The notes: a model not told the origin generated them from the letters alone. Shown: positions 1-10,214, numbered from the stretch's first letter. The stretch is DNA of 64,000 nucleotides from CBDCUC01 sp965222485 (GCA_965222485.1 CBDCUC010000039.1:1-64000); one strand, 5' to 3'. Numbers and translations are program-made.

Positions 1-989
1 ACAGTTCTCAGTCTCGGGTGCCGGACTGGTCTTTGTGGAAGCAACTGCTGTTGAGCCCGAAGGGCGAATAACGCCAGGCTGCACAGGTCTATATAATGAC
101 GAACACGAGGCCGCATTCGCGCGGATTATCCGCTTTTTTAGAGACTCGGCAGTGCTCGAATCGGTATTCACTCGCGCATGCGGGGCGCAAGGCTTCGACA
201 AATGTTCCATGGAAGGGTGGAACGCCACTGTCGAATGACGAAGGCGCATGGCAGACGATTGCTCCCTCGGCAATTCCTTACGCGGAGGGTTGGCATCAAC
301 CTGAGGAATTTAGTGAAGAGACGTTTGCCCGAGTTAGATCTGCCTTCGAACAGGCCGCTGAGCGAGCGTCTCGACTAGGCTTCGATGTCCTAGAGATCCA
401 CTCGGCGCATGGCTACCTGCTGCACCAGTTCTTGTCGCCGATCACAAACAAGCGGATCGATAAATACGGTGGGTCTCTTGAGAACAGAATGCGCTTTCCG
501 CTTGAGGTCTTCGAGGCTGTACGTGCAGTCTGCCCGGACCACATACCCGTTGGTGTCAGGTTTTCGGCAACCGACTGGATAAAAGGTGGCTGGGACCTTG
601 AAAATTCAAAAGCTTATGCAGCGGCATTGGCCGAACGCGGATGCGATTTCTTCGATGTCTCATCGGGTGGCACAGCGCCGGAGCAGAACATCCAATCAGG
701 ACCGGGTTATCAAACCGGATTTGCATCTGAGATCCGCCAAGCAACGGGCGTCACGACAATTGCCGTGGGGACGAATAAACCGATCCCGTTCAAGCCGAAA
801 CCATTCTAAAAAACGGGACAGGCTGACATGATCGCCATGGCACGCGGTGCTTTATACGATCCGCGCTGGCCCTGGCACGCGGCGGAGGTCCTTGGCGACA
901 CTGCAGCCTTCCCACCGCAATACATGCGGACACATCCATCACTGCAGGGCGAACCTATTCCAGGAAATCCTCCCGTCGTGAAGAAATAA
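1..989 (+). pseudogene. Decayed NADH:flavin oxidoreductase (YqjM/old yellow enzyme family)
   Basis: The 5' end lies outside the window. Conserved YqjM-type segments can be read in successive frames: GLVFVEATAVEPEGR in frame 2 from about position 25, then LAHAGRKAS, HSAHGYLLHQF and the YGGSLENR motif in frame 3, then MARGALYDPRWPWHA in another frame, ending at the TAA at 987-989. The frame changes near 148-172 fit two single-base deletions, and further indels occur near 775-815. An early stop follows around 807. Intact relatives are FMN enzymes that reduce activated C=C bonds with NAD(P)H. The multiple independent indels make a functional product unlikely; sequencing error is a less likely explanation. 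Confidence 0.85.
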
Positions 990-1295
990 GTATCGGTAGG
1001 ACCAACGTATTGAGAGAGGTGCTTCCTGCTCGATGTTGTATCCATTGCCGCAATCGAAGGAACCGCTGTAGGCGCGTTCGTCTCACCTTTAAACGCGATT
1101 GATGAAGACCAATATGGTCTCGATGAGGTCATCGTTCTCTTTCAGGACCCTCATCCATCGGACCCGGCCTGGTCCAGAATTCGGCTCGCTGTCACGATGC
1201 TGTGATCAATCACTGTACGGGTATGCGGTTTCATAATTCTGGGGCAAATGACCGGTCGTCGCCAGCCACTCGCCACTATGAAAAAGGAAGACATA
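990..1295. other. Intergenic, nothing recognised
   Basis: This gap between the flavin oxidoreductase remnant and the SMP-30-like gene shows no convincing reading frame or RNA. It should hold the promoter of the downstream gene, but I see no clear consensus. Confidence 0.5.
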
Positions 1296-2183
1296 ATGAA
1301 TAGAACACTCGTTGCCTGCTGCACAGCCCTAGCGGCTATCTCGTTCGGCGGGGCAGTAGACGCAGCTCGGGCTGCAAGCCCTGAAAAGGCCTGGGAGTCA
1401 TCAAAAGCCTACGGACCTGAGTGCGTCTTCGTCGATGCCAAGGCGGGCGTATTCTACGTGACCAATGGTAACAACGATGCGACCAAAAAAGACGGCGATG
1501 GCTACGTCTCGAAGCATTCGCTCGCCGACGGCAAAGTGATCGCCGAAAAATGGACCACCGGCCTTAGCGCGCCCAAGGGGATGGATGCTGCCAACGGACG
1601 TCTGTTCGTCGCTGACGTTGATGAACTCGTGGAAATCAACCTTGAGGACGGTAGCGTTGTCGCCAAACACGCTGCCCCGGGGGCAAAGCTGATTAACGAC
1701 GTTGCCATCGATAGCAAGGGTGCTGTCTACACGTCGGACACCATGGGTAACACGATCTACCGATTGGCAGACGGAAAGTTCGAAGCCTGGCTAAAAGACG
1801 ATACGCTCGCCGGGCCGAACGGGCTTCTCGTCGAAGGTGACAATCTCATCGTCAACACATGGGGTGTGCTTTCAGGCGACGGCTGGAAGACATCGACACC
1901 CGGCCAACTGTACTCGGTCTCGCTTGCCGATAAATCCATCACGGCGCTTGGAAAGGGCAAGCCGTTCGGCAATCTTGACGCTTTGCAGCCACTTGGCGAC
2001 GGTAGTTACCTCGTGGGTGACTTCTGGGTTGGAAAGGTCTTCAAGTTCGCTGCAGACGGCACAATTACCGAAGTAATGTCCCTGGCCCAAGGCACAGCTG
2101 ACTTCGGGTACGACCCAGCAACCAAGATGGTTTATATCCCTAACATGATGGCAAATACGATCACTGCGTATAAATTGCAGTAG
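1296..2183 (+). CDS. Secreted SMP-30/gluconolactonase-like beta-propeller protein
   Basis: The start is set at ATG 1296 because GGAAG lies 6 bp upstream and a signal peptide follows at once (MNRTLVACCTALAAISFGG, cleavage near ARA-AS); an in-frame start at 1248 would bury the signal. The mature part has repeated blade-like segments, such as LSAPKGMDAANGRLFVADV and LAGPNGLLVEGDNLIVNTWG, typical of SMP-30/strictosidine-synthase-like propellers. Family members are lactonases or simply binding propellers, so the substrate is unknown. The location should be periplasmic. It is a single gene ending in front of a hairpin terminator shared with convergent prpE. Confidence 0.75.
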   Translation: MNRTLVACCTALAAISFGGAVDAARAASPEKAWESSKAYGPECVFVDAKAGVFYVTNGNNDATKKDGDGYVSKHSLADGKVIAEKWTTGLSAPKGMDAANGRLFVADVDELVEINLEDGSVVAKHAAPGAKLINDVAIDSKGAVYTSDTMGNTIYRLADGKFEAWLKDDTLAGPNGLLVEGDNLIVNTWGVLSGDGWKTSTPGQLYSVSLADKSITALGKGKPFGNLDALQPLGDGSYLVGDFWVGKVFKFAADGTITEVMSLAQGTADFGYDPATKMVYIPNMMANTITAYKLQ

Positions 2184-2206
2184 TCATCGACCTACGGCTT
2201 ACGTTG

Positions 2207-2246
2207 AATGGCCGCGGCGCAGTTTGTGTCGCGGCCATTGCTTTTA
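2207..2246. terminator. Hairpin terminator between convergent genes
   Basis: AATGGCCGCG (2207-2216) pairs exactly with CGCGGCCATT (2230-2239) around a 13-nt loop, followed by GCTTTTAT. It sits between the SMP-30-like gene and convergent prpE and probably serves at least the plus-strand gene. Confidence 0.7.
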
Positions 2247-2286
2247 TGCTGGATTCGAATCCGTTCTTTCCGCTTGCAGCATTACC

Positions 2287-4197
2287 CTAAGCTGTATTGC
2301 TTGCCTGCAGAGCGGCCTTGATTTCATCGAGTGATGCCGGGTCGTCAATTGTTGCCGGCATCTTCCACTCTTCTCCATCGGCGATCGCACGCATCGTTCC
2401 GCGCAGGATCTTGCCTGAGCGTGTCTTCGGCAACCGCTGCACAATAAGGACGGTCTTGAATGCCGCCACCGGGCCGACCGTATTGCGCACGAGGTCGATG
2501 ACCTCTGCCTCAATCTTTTTCTCTTCGCTGTCGGCACCTGCGTTCACGACGACAAACCCAACCGGAATCTGGCCTTTCAGTTTATCGGCAATGCCAACCA
2601 CGGCACACTCTGCAACGTCGTTATGTGTTGCTACGACCTCTTCCAGTTGCCCTGTTGACAAGCGGTGGCCAGCAACGTTGATAACATCGTCCGTTCGCGC
2701 CATGACGAAGACATATCCGTCGGCGTCGATGTAGCCGGCGTCCGACGTCGAATAGTAGCCGGGGAATTCGGAAATATAGCTTTCGCGAAAGCGATCGTCG
2801 TTATTCCAAAGCGTCGGCAAACAGCTCGGCGGCAGCGGAAGTTTTATTGCCAGCGTTCCTGAATCGCCGGCGCTTGCAACAGGCTCGCCATGTTCATCAA
2901 GTACGTCGATATGATAGCCGGGCATGGGCACCGTTGGGGAACCATGTTTGACGGGGAGCAGTCCAAGCCCTAATGGATTGCTGCAGATAGGCCAGCCTGT
3001 TTCCGTCTGCCACCAGTTATCGATCACTGGTACCTTTAGCTTCTCTTCCGCCCAATTGATTGTGTCCGGATCGGCGCGCTCGCCCGCCAGGAAAAGCGTG
3101 CGGAAGTGGTTAAGGTCGTACTGCGAGACAAATGTCCCCTTGGGGTCCTCCTTCTTGATGGCACGAAAGGCAGTGGGCGCTGTGAAAAGCGTTACCACCT
3201 TGTGCTCGCCAATGACGCGCCAGAATGTCCCGGCATCGGGTGTCCCAACCGGTTTGCCTTCAAACACAATCGACGTTGCGCCATGAAGCAGCGGGGCATA
3301 GCAGATGTAAGAATGGCCAACCACCCAACCAACATCTGACGCCGCCCAGAATACTTCTCCGGGACTAATTCCATAGACGTTGGACATCGACCACTTCAGC
3401 GCCACCATGTGCCCGCCGTTGTCGCGCACGACCCCCTTGGGCTGTCCGGTCGTGCCCGACGTGTAGAGGATATAGAGAGGGTCGGTCGCTTTTACAGGAA
3501 CGCAATTGGCCGCAAGCCCGCGCGCTTTCGCGTCTGTAACGGAGGCGGCCCAATCATAGTCGCGCTCAGGCACCAACGACGCCTGCACTTGCGGGCGCTG
3601 CAATACCAGGCAGCAGGACGGTTTGTGCTGAGCGATCTCAATAGCACCATCCAATAGCGGCTTATAGTCGATGACGCGGGAGGCTTCGATACCGCAGGAT
3701 GCGGACATGATCGCCTTTGGCTTCGCATCGTCGATGCGCGTGGCTAGCTCTGCCGCTGCAAATCCGCCAAATACGACGGAGTGGACGGCACCAAGACGTG
3801 CGCAAGCAAGCATTGCCATCACCGCTTCGGGAATCATCGGCATGTAGATGACAACACGGTCGCCCTTCTGCACACCCAGTTCGCGCAAGACCCCAGCCAG
3901 CGCGGAGACCTCATCGGTCAACTCACGGTAGGTGTATGCACGTTTTACGCTTGTGACAGGGCTGTCGTAGATCAGTGCGTTTTGGTCGCCTCGTCCCTGT
4001 TCGACGTGCCGATCAAGGCAGTTATATGCTGTGTTGCATTCGGCTCCTGGAAACCACCGCCCGTACTGACCCGCATAGGGATCAAAAACTTTGTCCCACG
4101 ACCTGTACCACGTGATCTCGCTGGCGGCGCTGGCCCAAAACTGTTCGGGGTTCTGTTTCCAAGCGGCGTAAACTTCGCGATAGCGGCTGTCCGACAT
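2287..4197 (-). CDS. prpE: Propionyl-CoA synthetase (acyl-adenylating)
   Basis: This 636-residue protein has the usual length for PrpE/acetyl-CoA synthetase-type enzymes. The N-terminal ACS domain is followed by the AMP-binding P-loop motif YILYTSGTTGQPKG (near residue 250), a DVGWVVGHSYICY segment, WWQTETGWPI, and the C-terminal PKTRSGKILRGTMR motif containing the adenylation lysine. It activates propionate (possibly also acetate) to the CoA thioester in the cytoplasm with ATP. GGGGGAA lies upstream of the ATG at 4197. No prpBCD genes are adjacent, so it may serve general short-chain fatty acid salvage. PrpE rather than Acs is chosen from the overall N-terminal sequence; certainty about propionate is moderate. 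Confidence 0.9.
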   Translation of the reverse strand: MSDSRYREVYAAWKQNPEQFWASAASEITWYRSWDKVFDPYAGQYGRWFPGAECNTAYNCLDRHVEQGRGDQNALIYDSPVTSVKRAYTYRELTDEVSALAGVLRELGVQKGDRVVIYMPMIPEAVMAMLACARLGAVHSVVFGGFAAAELATRIDDAKPKAIMSASCGIEASRVIDYKPLLDGAIEIAQHKPSCCLVLQRPQVQASLVPERDYDWAASVTDAKARGLAANCVPVKATDPLYILYTSGTTGQPKGVVRDNGGHMVALKWSMSNVYGISPGEVFWAASDVGWVVGHSYICYAPLLHGATSIVFEGKPVGTPDAGTFWRVIGEHKVVTLFTAPTAFRAIKKEDPKGTFVSQYDLNHFRTLFLAGERADPDTINWAEEKLKVPVIDNWWQTETGWPICSNPLGLGLLPVKHGSPTVPMPGYHIDVLDEHGEPVASAGDSGTLAIKLPLPPSCLPTLWNNDDRFRESYISEFPGYYSTSDAGYIDADGYVFVMARTDDVINVAGHRLSTGQLEEVVATHNDVAECAVVGIADKLKGQIPVGFVVVNAGADSEEKKIEAEVIDLVRNTVGPVAAFKTVLIVQRLPKTRSGKILRGTMRAIADGEEWKMPATIDDPASLDEIKAALQASNTA

Positions 4198-4552
4198 ATC
4201 GTTTCCCCCAAAAGAATTTACTTCGCTGTAGACGCCTACCGTTGGGTTCCAACAGACAGGTACTCAAGGCCCGACGTTATTCCTCTATGCTACACTAGGA
4301 GTGGCCTTTGAGGAGTGTAAACCTCTGGCTTCTTCGTGTTTTGGTCTAGCCGAGTTGATGCGATTGTTGGTAGGAGCAACAGCTGTGGTTACATATCAGC
4401 GCAAATTTTGGTTGTGTGCTCGTATGATCCGTGTGTGGATTAGGCACTGCGTTGGGACCAACTGGTCCTTACAAAAGCAATAGGCAACTGGCATTACATG
4501 CGGCTCGGCTGCACCACCAAAGCCGCAGTGAATTTTGAAAGGGTTCGCGAGC
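4198..4552. other. Intergenic, nothing recognised
   Basis: Divergent gap between prpE and the GFA gene. It must contain both promoters, but no clear operator, RNA or conserved frame is visible. Confidence 0.5.
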
Positions 4553-4963
4553 ATGAAGATAGACGGTGAATGCCATTGCGGTGAAATCGCCTTTGAAGCG
4601 GAACTAGACCCAGACAAGGTTGTGATCTGCCATTGCGTCGACTGCCAGATCCTTTCCGGCACCGCCTATCGCACCATTGCCATCGTCGCAGGCGATACGT
4701 TCCGGCTCACGCGCGGCACCCCGAAGCAATACGTCAAAGTGGCCGAAAGCGGCAACCGTCGCCGCCAAGCGTTCTGCGCTAATTGCGGTACAGGCCTATA
4801 TGCTTCAAGCGATGAGGATCAGCCAGCGGCCTACAACGTTCGCGTGGGCACTTTGCGTCAGCGTGCCGATATCGTTCCCCGGAGCGAAGTTTGGCGGCAA
4901 TCCGTTTTGTCTTGGCTTCCGCAGAATGATGCGACGAAGAAGTTTGAAAAAGGCATCACGTAG
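4553..4963 (+). CDS. GFA/CENP-V family zinc protein
   Basis: The start at ATG 4553 follows GAAAGGG with 9-nt spacing. The 136-residue product carries the family's zinc-ligand pattern: CHCG at residues 7-10, CHCVDC in the first third, and CANCG near residue 80. Relatives include the glutathione-dependent formaldehyde-activating enzyme Gfa, but most members of this family have no demonstrated activity, so only the fold and zinc sites are supported. It is cytoplasmic and stands alone between prpE and the molybdoenzyme gene. Formaldehyde or glutathione chemistry is a guess from the family name. Confidence 0.8.
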   Translation: MKIDGECHCGEIAFEAELDPDKVVICHCVDCQILSGTAYRTIAIVAGDTFRLTRGTPKQYVKVAESGNRRRQAFCANCGTGLYASSDEDQPAAYNVRVGTLRQRADIVPRSEVWRQSVLSWLPQNDATKKFEKGIT

Positions 4964-5115
4964 CCGTTTCGAGCCGCATGGGGTGGACAACCAGAAAACC
5001 AACCTTACCTGCTGTTGGCTCGACTTCGATAATGCCTGCTATTGAAATGATGTTGTATCTGGGAGCGAACGCTCGTGTATTGTTGGCAACGCTAGGCCGC
5101 ACCGGAGAACCCTAG

Positions 5116-7431
5116 ATGGGCAAACACGAAGACCTTCCATTGACCAGTACGCATTGGGGGACATACAGGGTCGAGACGCGCGACGGCAAAGTCACCGCAC
5201 TTCATGATTTCGAACGCGACACGGATCCTTCACCAATCGGTAGGGGCATCGTTGACGTTCTTGACGGCCCGACGCGTATTACAACGCCAATGGTGCGCCA
5301 AAGCTGGCTGGAGAACGGGCCCGGTGCCGCAACTGAAAAGCGTGGCGTGGAGCCCTTCGTCCGGGTGTCCTGGGATGAGGCGGAGCGACTGGTCGCGGAC
5401 GATTTGAACCGCGTACGCAACGCCTTTGGCAACGAGGCGATCTTTGCCGGATCGTACGGCTGGGCAAGCGCAGGGCGTTTTCATCACGCCCAAGGCCAGC
5501 TTCACAGGTTTCTCAATTGCATCGGCGGTTACACGAAGTCGGTCAATACTTACAGCTTTGCGGCAGCGGAAGTGGTGGTGCCGCACGTCCTTGGAAGCTA
5601 CCGCGACTATGTTTACGTGGCGACAAGTTGGCGCTCGATCGCGGAGAACTCTGACCTGTTCGTCGCGTTCGGTGGTGTGCCGCTGAAAAACGGGCAAATT
5701 GGCCAGGGCGGTGTCGGCCGTCACTGTCAACGCGACGGCGTGCTTGCTGCCGCGACTGCCGGTGTTGAATTCGTCAATATTTCTCCTCTGCGCTCGGATG
5801 TTCTTGCAGACGCGAATGCCGAGTGGCTGTCTGTACGGCCGTCTACGGATACTGCACTTCTTCTAGGGCTTGCGCACACGCTTGTCGATGAGGGACTGCA
5901 CGACCAAGACTTTCTTGATCGATACACAGTTGGTTTTGATAAATTTGCTGACTACTTGACCGGCAAGACCGACGGCGTGGCAAAAAGTGCTGACTGGGCC
6001 GCCCAGATTACCGATATCTCCGCCGACACAATTCGAAAGTTGGCACGGCGCATGGCGTCGTCGCGCACCATGTTATCGGTGAGTTGGTCATTGACGCGCC
6101 AGGATCACGGGGAGCAAACGTTTTGGTCGGCAATCACTCTGGCCGCGATGCTTGGCCAGATCGGCTTGCCAGGAGGTGGAATCGGTTTTGGATACAGTGC
6201 TGTCAACACAATTGGAAGAGAAGTCACATCGTTGCCTGCGGCGGCATTACCGCAGGGACAAAACCTGGTCAAAACATTCATTCCGGTTGCGCGTATCGCC
6301 GACATGTTGCTCAACCCTGGCGCACCCTTCGACTATAACGGGAACACCTATACCTATCCTGACGTGCGAACAGTATATTGGGCCGGCGGCAACCCCTTCC
6401 ATCATCATCAAGACCTCAATCGTTTGCGTCAGGCTTGGCGCAAACCTGAAACGATTATTGTCCATGAATGGTGCTGGAATGCGCTCGCCAAGCACGCCGA
6501 CATCGTCCTGCCTTGCACAACCTCACTGGAACGCAGCGATCTGGCTCTGACCTCGCGCGATAATTTCGTCGTCTACATGGAGCAGGCCAGTGAGCCGGCT
6601 GGCCAGAGCCGGAATGATTACGACATTCTGCGCGGCATTGGGCGGCGGATGGGCGTTGAGGATGCGTTTAGCGAAGGGCGTGACAGTGAGGACTGGCTGC
6701 GCTGGCTGTATGACGTCACGCGTCAGCAGGCTGCGCAGCACAAAATCAGTCTGCCGCCGCTGGAAGACCTCAAGCGTGACCGTTGGTTTGAAATCGAAGT
6801 GCCAGATAAACCGCATGTCCTATTGCGCGACTTCCGCGACGACCCAATTGCGAATCCGTTGAAGACACCGAGCGGAAGAATCGAGATCTACTCGGAAAAA
6901 ATCGCAAGCTTTGGATATGACGATTGCCCTGGTCATCCGGTCTGGATTGAGCCTGCTGAATGGTTAGGTTCGACTGAAACGGCATTCCCGCTGCATTTGA
7001 TGTCAAATCAGCCGGCTTCGAAGCTACATTCGCAGCTTGACCACGGCAGTCACTCCAGAGCTGAAAAAATAAACGGCCGGGAACCGGTTCGGATGCATCC
7101 GGACGACGCACAACATCGCAGCATCGAAACGGGGCATTTGGTTCGTGTCTTTAATGACCGGGGGGCGTGTTTATGCAGTGCCGTTGTGGATGACTGTGTC
7201 CGGCCGGGAGTGATTCAATTGAGCACCGGCGCGTGGTTTGATCCTAGCGGGCCTGGCATGCAGGGCGGTATGTGCAAACACGGAAACCCGAATGTATTGA
7301 CGATGGACAAGGGCACGTCGCGATTGGCGCAGGGCCCCATCGCACATTCCTGCCTGGTTGAGGTCGAACGCTACAGCGGTGAGGCTCCTCCCGTCACCGC
7401 GTTCGATCCGCCGAAGATAGTGGACCGGTAA
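5116..7431 (+). CDS. Molybdopterin S/N-oxide reductase, BisC/DMSO-reductase type
   Basis: This 771-residue protein belongs to the bis-MGD DMSO reductase family of the biotin sulfoxide reductase/TMAO reductase branch. Residues near the N-terminus (STHWGTYRVE) and YGWASAGRFHHAQ near residue 114 are characteristic. Ser147 in NTYSFAAA matches the molybdenum-ligand serine of Rhodobacter DMSO reductase in position and context. No N-terminal Cys cluster is present, as expected for this branch. No Tat signal is seen, so it should be cytoplasmic like BisC and repair small-molecule sulfoxides such as biotin or free methionine sulfoxide. CGGAGAA precedes the ATG. No redox partner gene is adjacent. Confidence 0.88.
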   Translation: MGKHEDLPLTSTHWGTYRVETRDGKVTALHDFERDTDPSPIGRGIVDVLDGPTRITTPMVRQSWLENGPGAATEKRGVEPFVRVSWDEAERLVADDLNRVRNAFGNEAIFAGSYGWASAGRFHHAQGQLHRFLNCIGGYTKSVNTYSFAAAEVVVPHVLGSYRDYVYVATSWRSIAENSDLFVAFGGVPLKNGQIGQGGVGRHCQRDGVLAAATAGVEFVNISPLRSDVLADANAEWLSVRPSTDTALLLGLAHTLVDEGLHDQDFLDRYTVGFDKFADYLTGKTDGVAKSADWAAQITDISADTIRKLARRMASSRTMLSVSWSLTRQDHGEQTFWSAITLAAMLGQIGLPGGGIGFGYSAVNTIGREVTSLPAAALPQGQNLVKTFIPVARIADMLLNPGAPFDYNGNTYTYPDVRTVYWAGGNPFHHHQDLNRLRQAWRKPETIIVHEWCWNALAKHADIVLPCTTSLERSDLALTSRDNFVVYMEQASEPAGQSRNDYDILRGIGRRMGVEDAFSEGRDSEDWLRWLYDVTRQQAAQHKISLPPLEDLKRDRWFEIEVPDKPHVLLRDFRDDPIANPLKTPSGRIEIYSEKIASFGYDDCPGHPVWIEPAEWLGSTETAFPLHLMSNQPASKLHSQLDHGSHSRAEKINGREPVRMHPDDAQHRSIETGHLVRVFNDRGACLCSAVVDDCVRPGVIQLSTGAWFDPSGPGMQGGMCKHGNPNVLTMDKGTSRLAQGPIAHSCLVEVERYSGEAPPVTAFDPPKIVDR

Positions 7432-7714
7432 CGTCGCCAAGCACTCAGACCGAAAATTGGATCTGAAACGCATGGGGCGCCTGTGCATGGCTCGGAGGGG
7501 CGCGTGATTGTTGGACGCACGTCGCAGGGCTAAAGCGATGTTGCGAAGGCTCACGTGCTAACAGTAATATCGTCATCATAACAGGGCCGCGCATCTGGGC
7601 CTGCGGAAGACTATCATCGCTGTAGGCATGGGGCACTGGACGAGCGACCAGATACCGCAAATATCTCTTATTAAAACAACGCGGCCCTTGTTTCTCAATA
7701 AGCGGATGGAAGAG

Positions 7715-8254
7715 ATGAGTGACATCAATCAGACGGGAGACGGCAGCATGCGAGGGAGCATATTCATTGGTGTCCTATTGATTCTGGCGGGCGCGGCGGC
7801 GATCGCGTTTCCCTTCTTCTCTACGATCGCCATGAAGATACTGCTCGGCTGGATTTTTCTGATCGCGGGTGCCGCGCAGATCTTTAACGTGTTCGCATGC
7901 AAAGGATGGGGTGGTGTTCTGTGGCATTTGCTTGTCGCCGCCGTGTTTATCATCGCCGGCGCCTGGTTGGCGTTCTATCCGCTGGCAGGCATCCTTCCCC
8001 TGACGATTTTCCTGGCAATCGTGTTCGTTGCTGAAGGCGTCTTCGAAACGATCATGTCGCTTCGCGCCCGGCCGCAACCTGGCTGGATGCTCGTCTTGTT
8101 CAGCGGGCTGGTTGCCATCGCCGTCGGAATACTGATCGCCATGCAGCTGCCTTCATCCGCTGTTTGGGCGATCGGTGTGCTTGCGGGTATCAACCTTATC
8201 GTCAGCGGCGTCAGCTACATTGGCATCGCGATGAGCTCTGGAAAGAGCGCTTGA
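7715..8254 (+). CDS. HdeD family (DUF308) membrane protein
   Basis: About 180 residues with six hydrophobic segments arranged as three hairpins, each with the family's small-residue pattern (GVLLILAGAAAI, GWIFLIAGAAQI, ILPLTIFLAIVFVAEG). HdeD of E. coli is linked to acid resistance at high cell density; the molecular role of the family is unknown. The start is uncertain. ATG 7715 is used here, but GGGAGA sits 7 nt before ATG 7748, which would begin directly in the first membrane segment. Upstream in-frame codons back to 7628 look like untranslated leader. The gene runs convergently toward the EEP-family gene. Confidence 0.75.
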   Translation: MSDINQTGDGSMRGSIFIGVLLILAGAAAIAFPFFSTIAMKILLGWIFLIAGAAQIFNVFACKGWGGVLWHLLVAAVFIIAGAWLAFYPLAGILPLTIFLAIVFVAEGVFETIMSLRARPQPGWMLVLFSGLVAIAVGILIAMQLPSSAVWAIGVLAGINLIVSGVSYIGIAMSSGKSA

Positions 8255-8294
8255 TGAGCGCTTGATCGCGATAAAGGCTTGGCCGGCATTCCGT

Positions 8295-9116
8295 TTACCC
8301 CTCGCGACATCGCAGTTCGATCATGACCGGGTGGTGGTCGCTCGCACGATTGCTGTCAGCGGTGTGAACAACTTCGCCGGCAACGACCTCAACATCTTCG
8401 TTCGCCAGCACATGATCGATGCGCATGGCGGAACTCTTGTCGGTATTCAAAAGATCCGTCGGTATAGAGTAATGCCGCCCGCCTAGCGGCACCGCATCGG
8501 AAAAACTTAGTTCGCCAAGCCTGGAAAACACCAATCGGCCGCTTTCCAAGAACCGGTCGAGGGTCGCTTCAGGCTCGGCGCTGAACGATCGGAATGCTTC
8601 AACCAGTTTTGCCCGATCGATCTCGTCTTCAGGGCTGATGCAATTGAAATCGCCGCACACGACCACCGGACCGCTGAGACCGGAGACCAGATCGACAAAG
8701 TCCTGCGCTTTGTTCGCAGGGTAGCGAGCCGGGTGAGGATGATAGGACGCCACATTCAGTGCACCGGCAGGCGTGTCGACAAGCGCCCTGAGGCCTCCGC
8801 GATTGTAAATGCGCATTTCTTCAGAACGCTTGATGGGAAACCGGCTCAGAATAGCATTGCCCCAAGCATCATCGTAGAGTGCGGCACATTGGTGCGGAAA
8901 ACCAAACAAGCTGGCGTAGTCTATCTGTCTGCCTTCATGCACACGGCAATACAGCGCTTCGTTTAGGACAAGAATATCAGGCTTTAAATCGTCGACGACT
9001 GACTTGACGGCTTGGGCGCGCTCGCGATCCACGAGCCTTTGCTCGTCGGGCGAGGACGCAATGGGGCGCAGACCTTCCAGAATGTTGTACGCAACGAGGC
9101 GCAGTGTTTCAGACAT
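8295..9116 (-). CDS. Endonuclease/exonuclease/phosphatase (EEP) family protein
   Basis: The 273-residue protein shows the EEP metal-dependent active-site series: YNILEG near the N-terminus, NEALY near residue 55, GDFNCIS in the middle, and SDHHPVMIEL at the C-terminus (the family Asp-His pair). Such enzymes hydrolyse phosphodiester bonds in nucleic acids, sphingomyelin, inositol phosphates and similar substrates; nothing seen here fixes the substrate. No signal peptide is visible, so it is likely cytoplasmic. It is convergent with the HdeD-like gene, and no partner gene is apparent. Confidence 0.8.
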   Translation of the reverse strand: MSETLRLVAYNILEGLRPIASSPDEQRLVDRERAQAVKSVVDDLKPDILVLNEALYCRVHEGRQIDYASLFGFPHQCAALYDDAWGNAILSRFPIKRSEEMRIYNRGGLRALVDTPAGALNVASYHPHPARYPANKAQDFVDLVSGLSGPVVVCGDFNCISPEDEIDRAKLVEAFRSFSAEPEATLDRFLESGRLVFSRLGELSFSDAVPLGGRHYSIPTDLLNTDKSSAMRIDHVLANEDVEVVAGEVVHTADSNRASDHHPVMIELRCREG

Positions 9117-9242
9117 TAGTTCGGTGCGTCCCTAGTCCACGGCAGACAGCGCATCTCGCGTAGCATACTTCCAGTCCCGCGTGGCGCGCGAAGTGCTGAG
9201 GCGATATAGTAACACCAAAGGGCTTGTGGGAGGCTCAATCAG

Positions 9243-10214
9243 ATGGGCAGTAGCAGCAAATGGCTTTTTGCGCGCGGCGCTGCCCTTGGGCTGGCGCTTG
9301 CCGTGACGGCGCTGCTGACGGCCTGCGATGTTCCGCAAGACCCACCGCCTTACAGCAAGGGCGCATCCTTGCAGAAAGGGGTTGTCTACGCCACTTCGAG
9401 GCGCTGGAAAAAGCATGGGCTTGAATGGCTGAAAGCGGGCGAAGATAAAAGCGTTGCTCTTGTCAGGGAGCCTCCCGCTGCAATAGGCGGCGACACCGTG
9501 ATTTTTATTCATGGCTTCAGCGCACCGGATACGCGCGTTGTCACGTATTTCGGTGAGCTGATCGAACACCTTCAGCAAGGCGACAGGCTTCAGGCCACGC
9601 CGCTTGTCTATGATTGGCCAAGCCGCACACAGCATTGGACCGAGCTCAGCGCCTGGGAGCGGATGGCCTACCAGCAGGAAGGCGTTCGAAACCCGGTGCT
9701 GTCGTGGGAAATCATGCAGTACACGGGCGATGGCGGGTTTGCACGCAGTGAGGGTGTTCCCGGGCTCGTCGCACTACTTGAAAAGCTGGCGGCAGATGCG
9801 CCGCAAAGTAAAATCGATATCGTTGCGCACAGCATGGGCACATTGGTGGTGGCGGAGGCCATGCGGCGTGAGCCAAGGGCGTTTGGTATTGTAGAGCGCA
9901 TTTTCTGGCTGGCGCCGGATCTCGAATACGATGCGCTCGAAGATGAAGAGGTTCAAAAGGGCATCGCGCACATTGAAACGCTGCACGTTCTTTATTCGCG
10001 CAACGACACCCTTCTCAGACGCATCTCGGCGACATTGCACCTATCCGGCATGCTGGGCGCACTTGGCCCGAAAAACCCGGACAAGATTCCGGCAAATGTC
10101 ATTGTACACGACCTCACAGATGCGCTCGGCAAAGAAAACGTGCACTCCCGCTATACTGTCCCCGGCACGGCGTCAGTCGATTTGATGGTGAAAGAACTTG
10201 GGCGAGGTGGGTGA
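9243..10214 (+). CDS. Lipoprotein alpha/beta hydrolase (DUF900 type)
   Basis: The N-terminus is a lipoprotein signal: a hydrophobic stretch ends in LLTAC with the lipid-attachment Cys near residue 28. The remainder is an alpha/beta hydrolase of the DUF900 group. FIHGFSAPD forms the oxyanion region, IVAHSMGT holds the nucleophile Ser, and a late HSRYT segment probably gives the catalytic His. These proteins are predicted esterases or lipases of unknown substrate. It should be anchored in the membrane facing the periplasm. It stands alone and ends convergently with the FGE-like gene. Confidence 0.78.
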   Translation: MGSSSKWLFARGAALGLALAVTALLTACDVPQDPPPYSKGASLQKGVVYATSRRWKKHGLEWLKAGEDKSVALVREPPAAIGGDTVIFIHGFSAPDTRVVTYFGELIEHLQQGDRLQATPLVYDWPSRTQHWTELSAWERMAYQQEGVRNPVLSWEIMQYTGDGGFARSEGVPGLVALLEKLAADAPQSKIDIVAHSMGTLVVAEAMRREPRAFGIVERIFWLAPDLEYDALEDEEVQKGIAHIETLHVLYSRNDTLLRRISATLHLSGMLGALGPKNPDKIPANVIVHDLTDALGKENVHSRYTVPGTASVDLMVKELGRGG

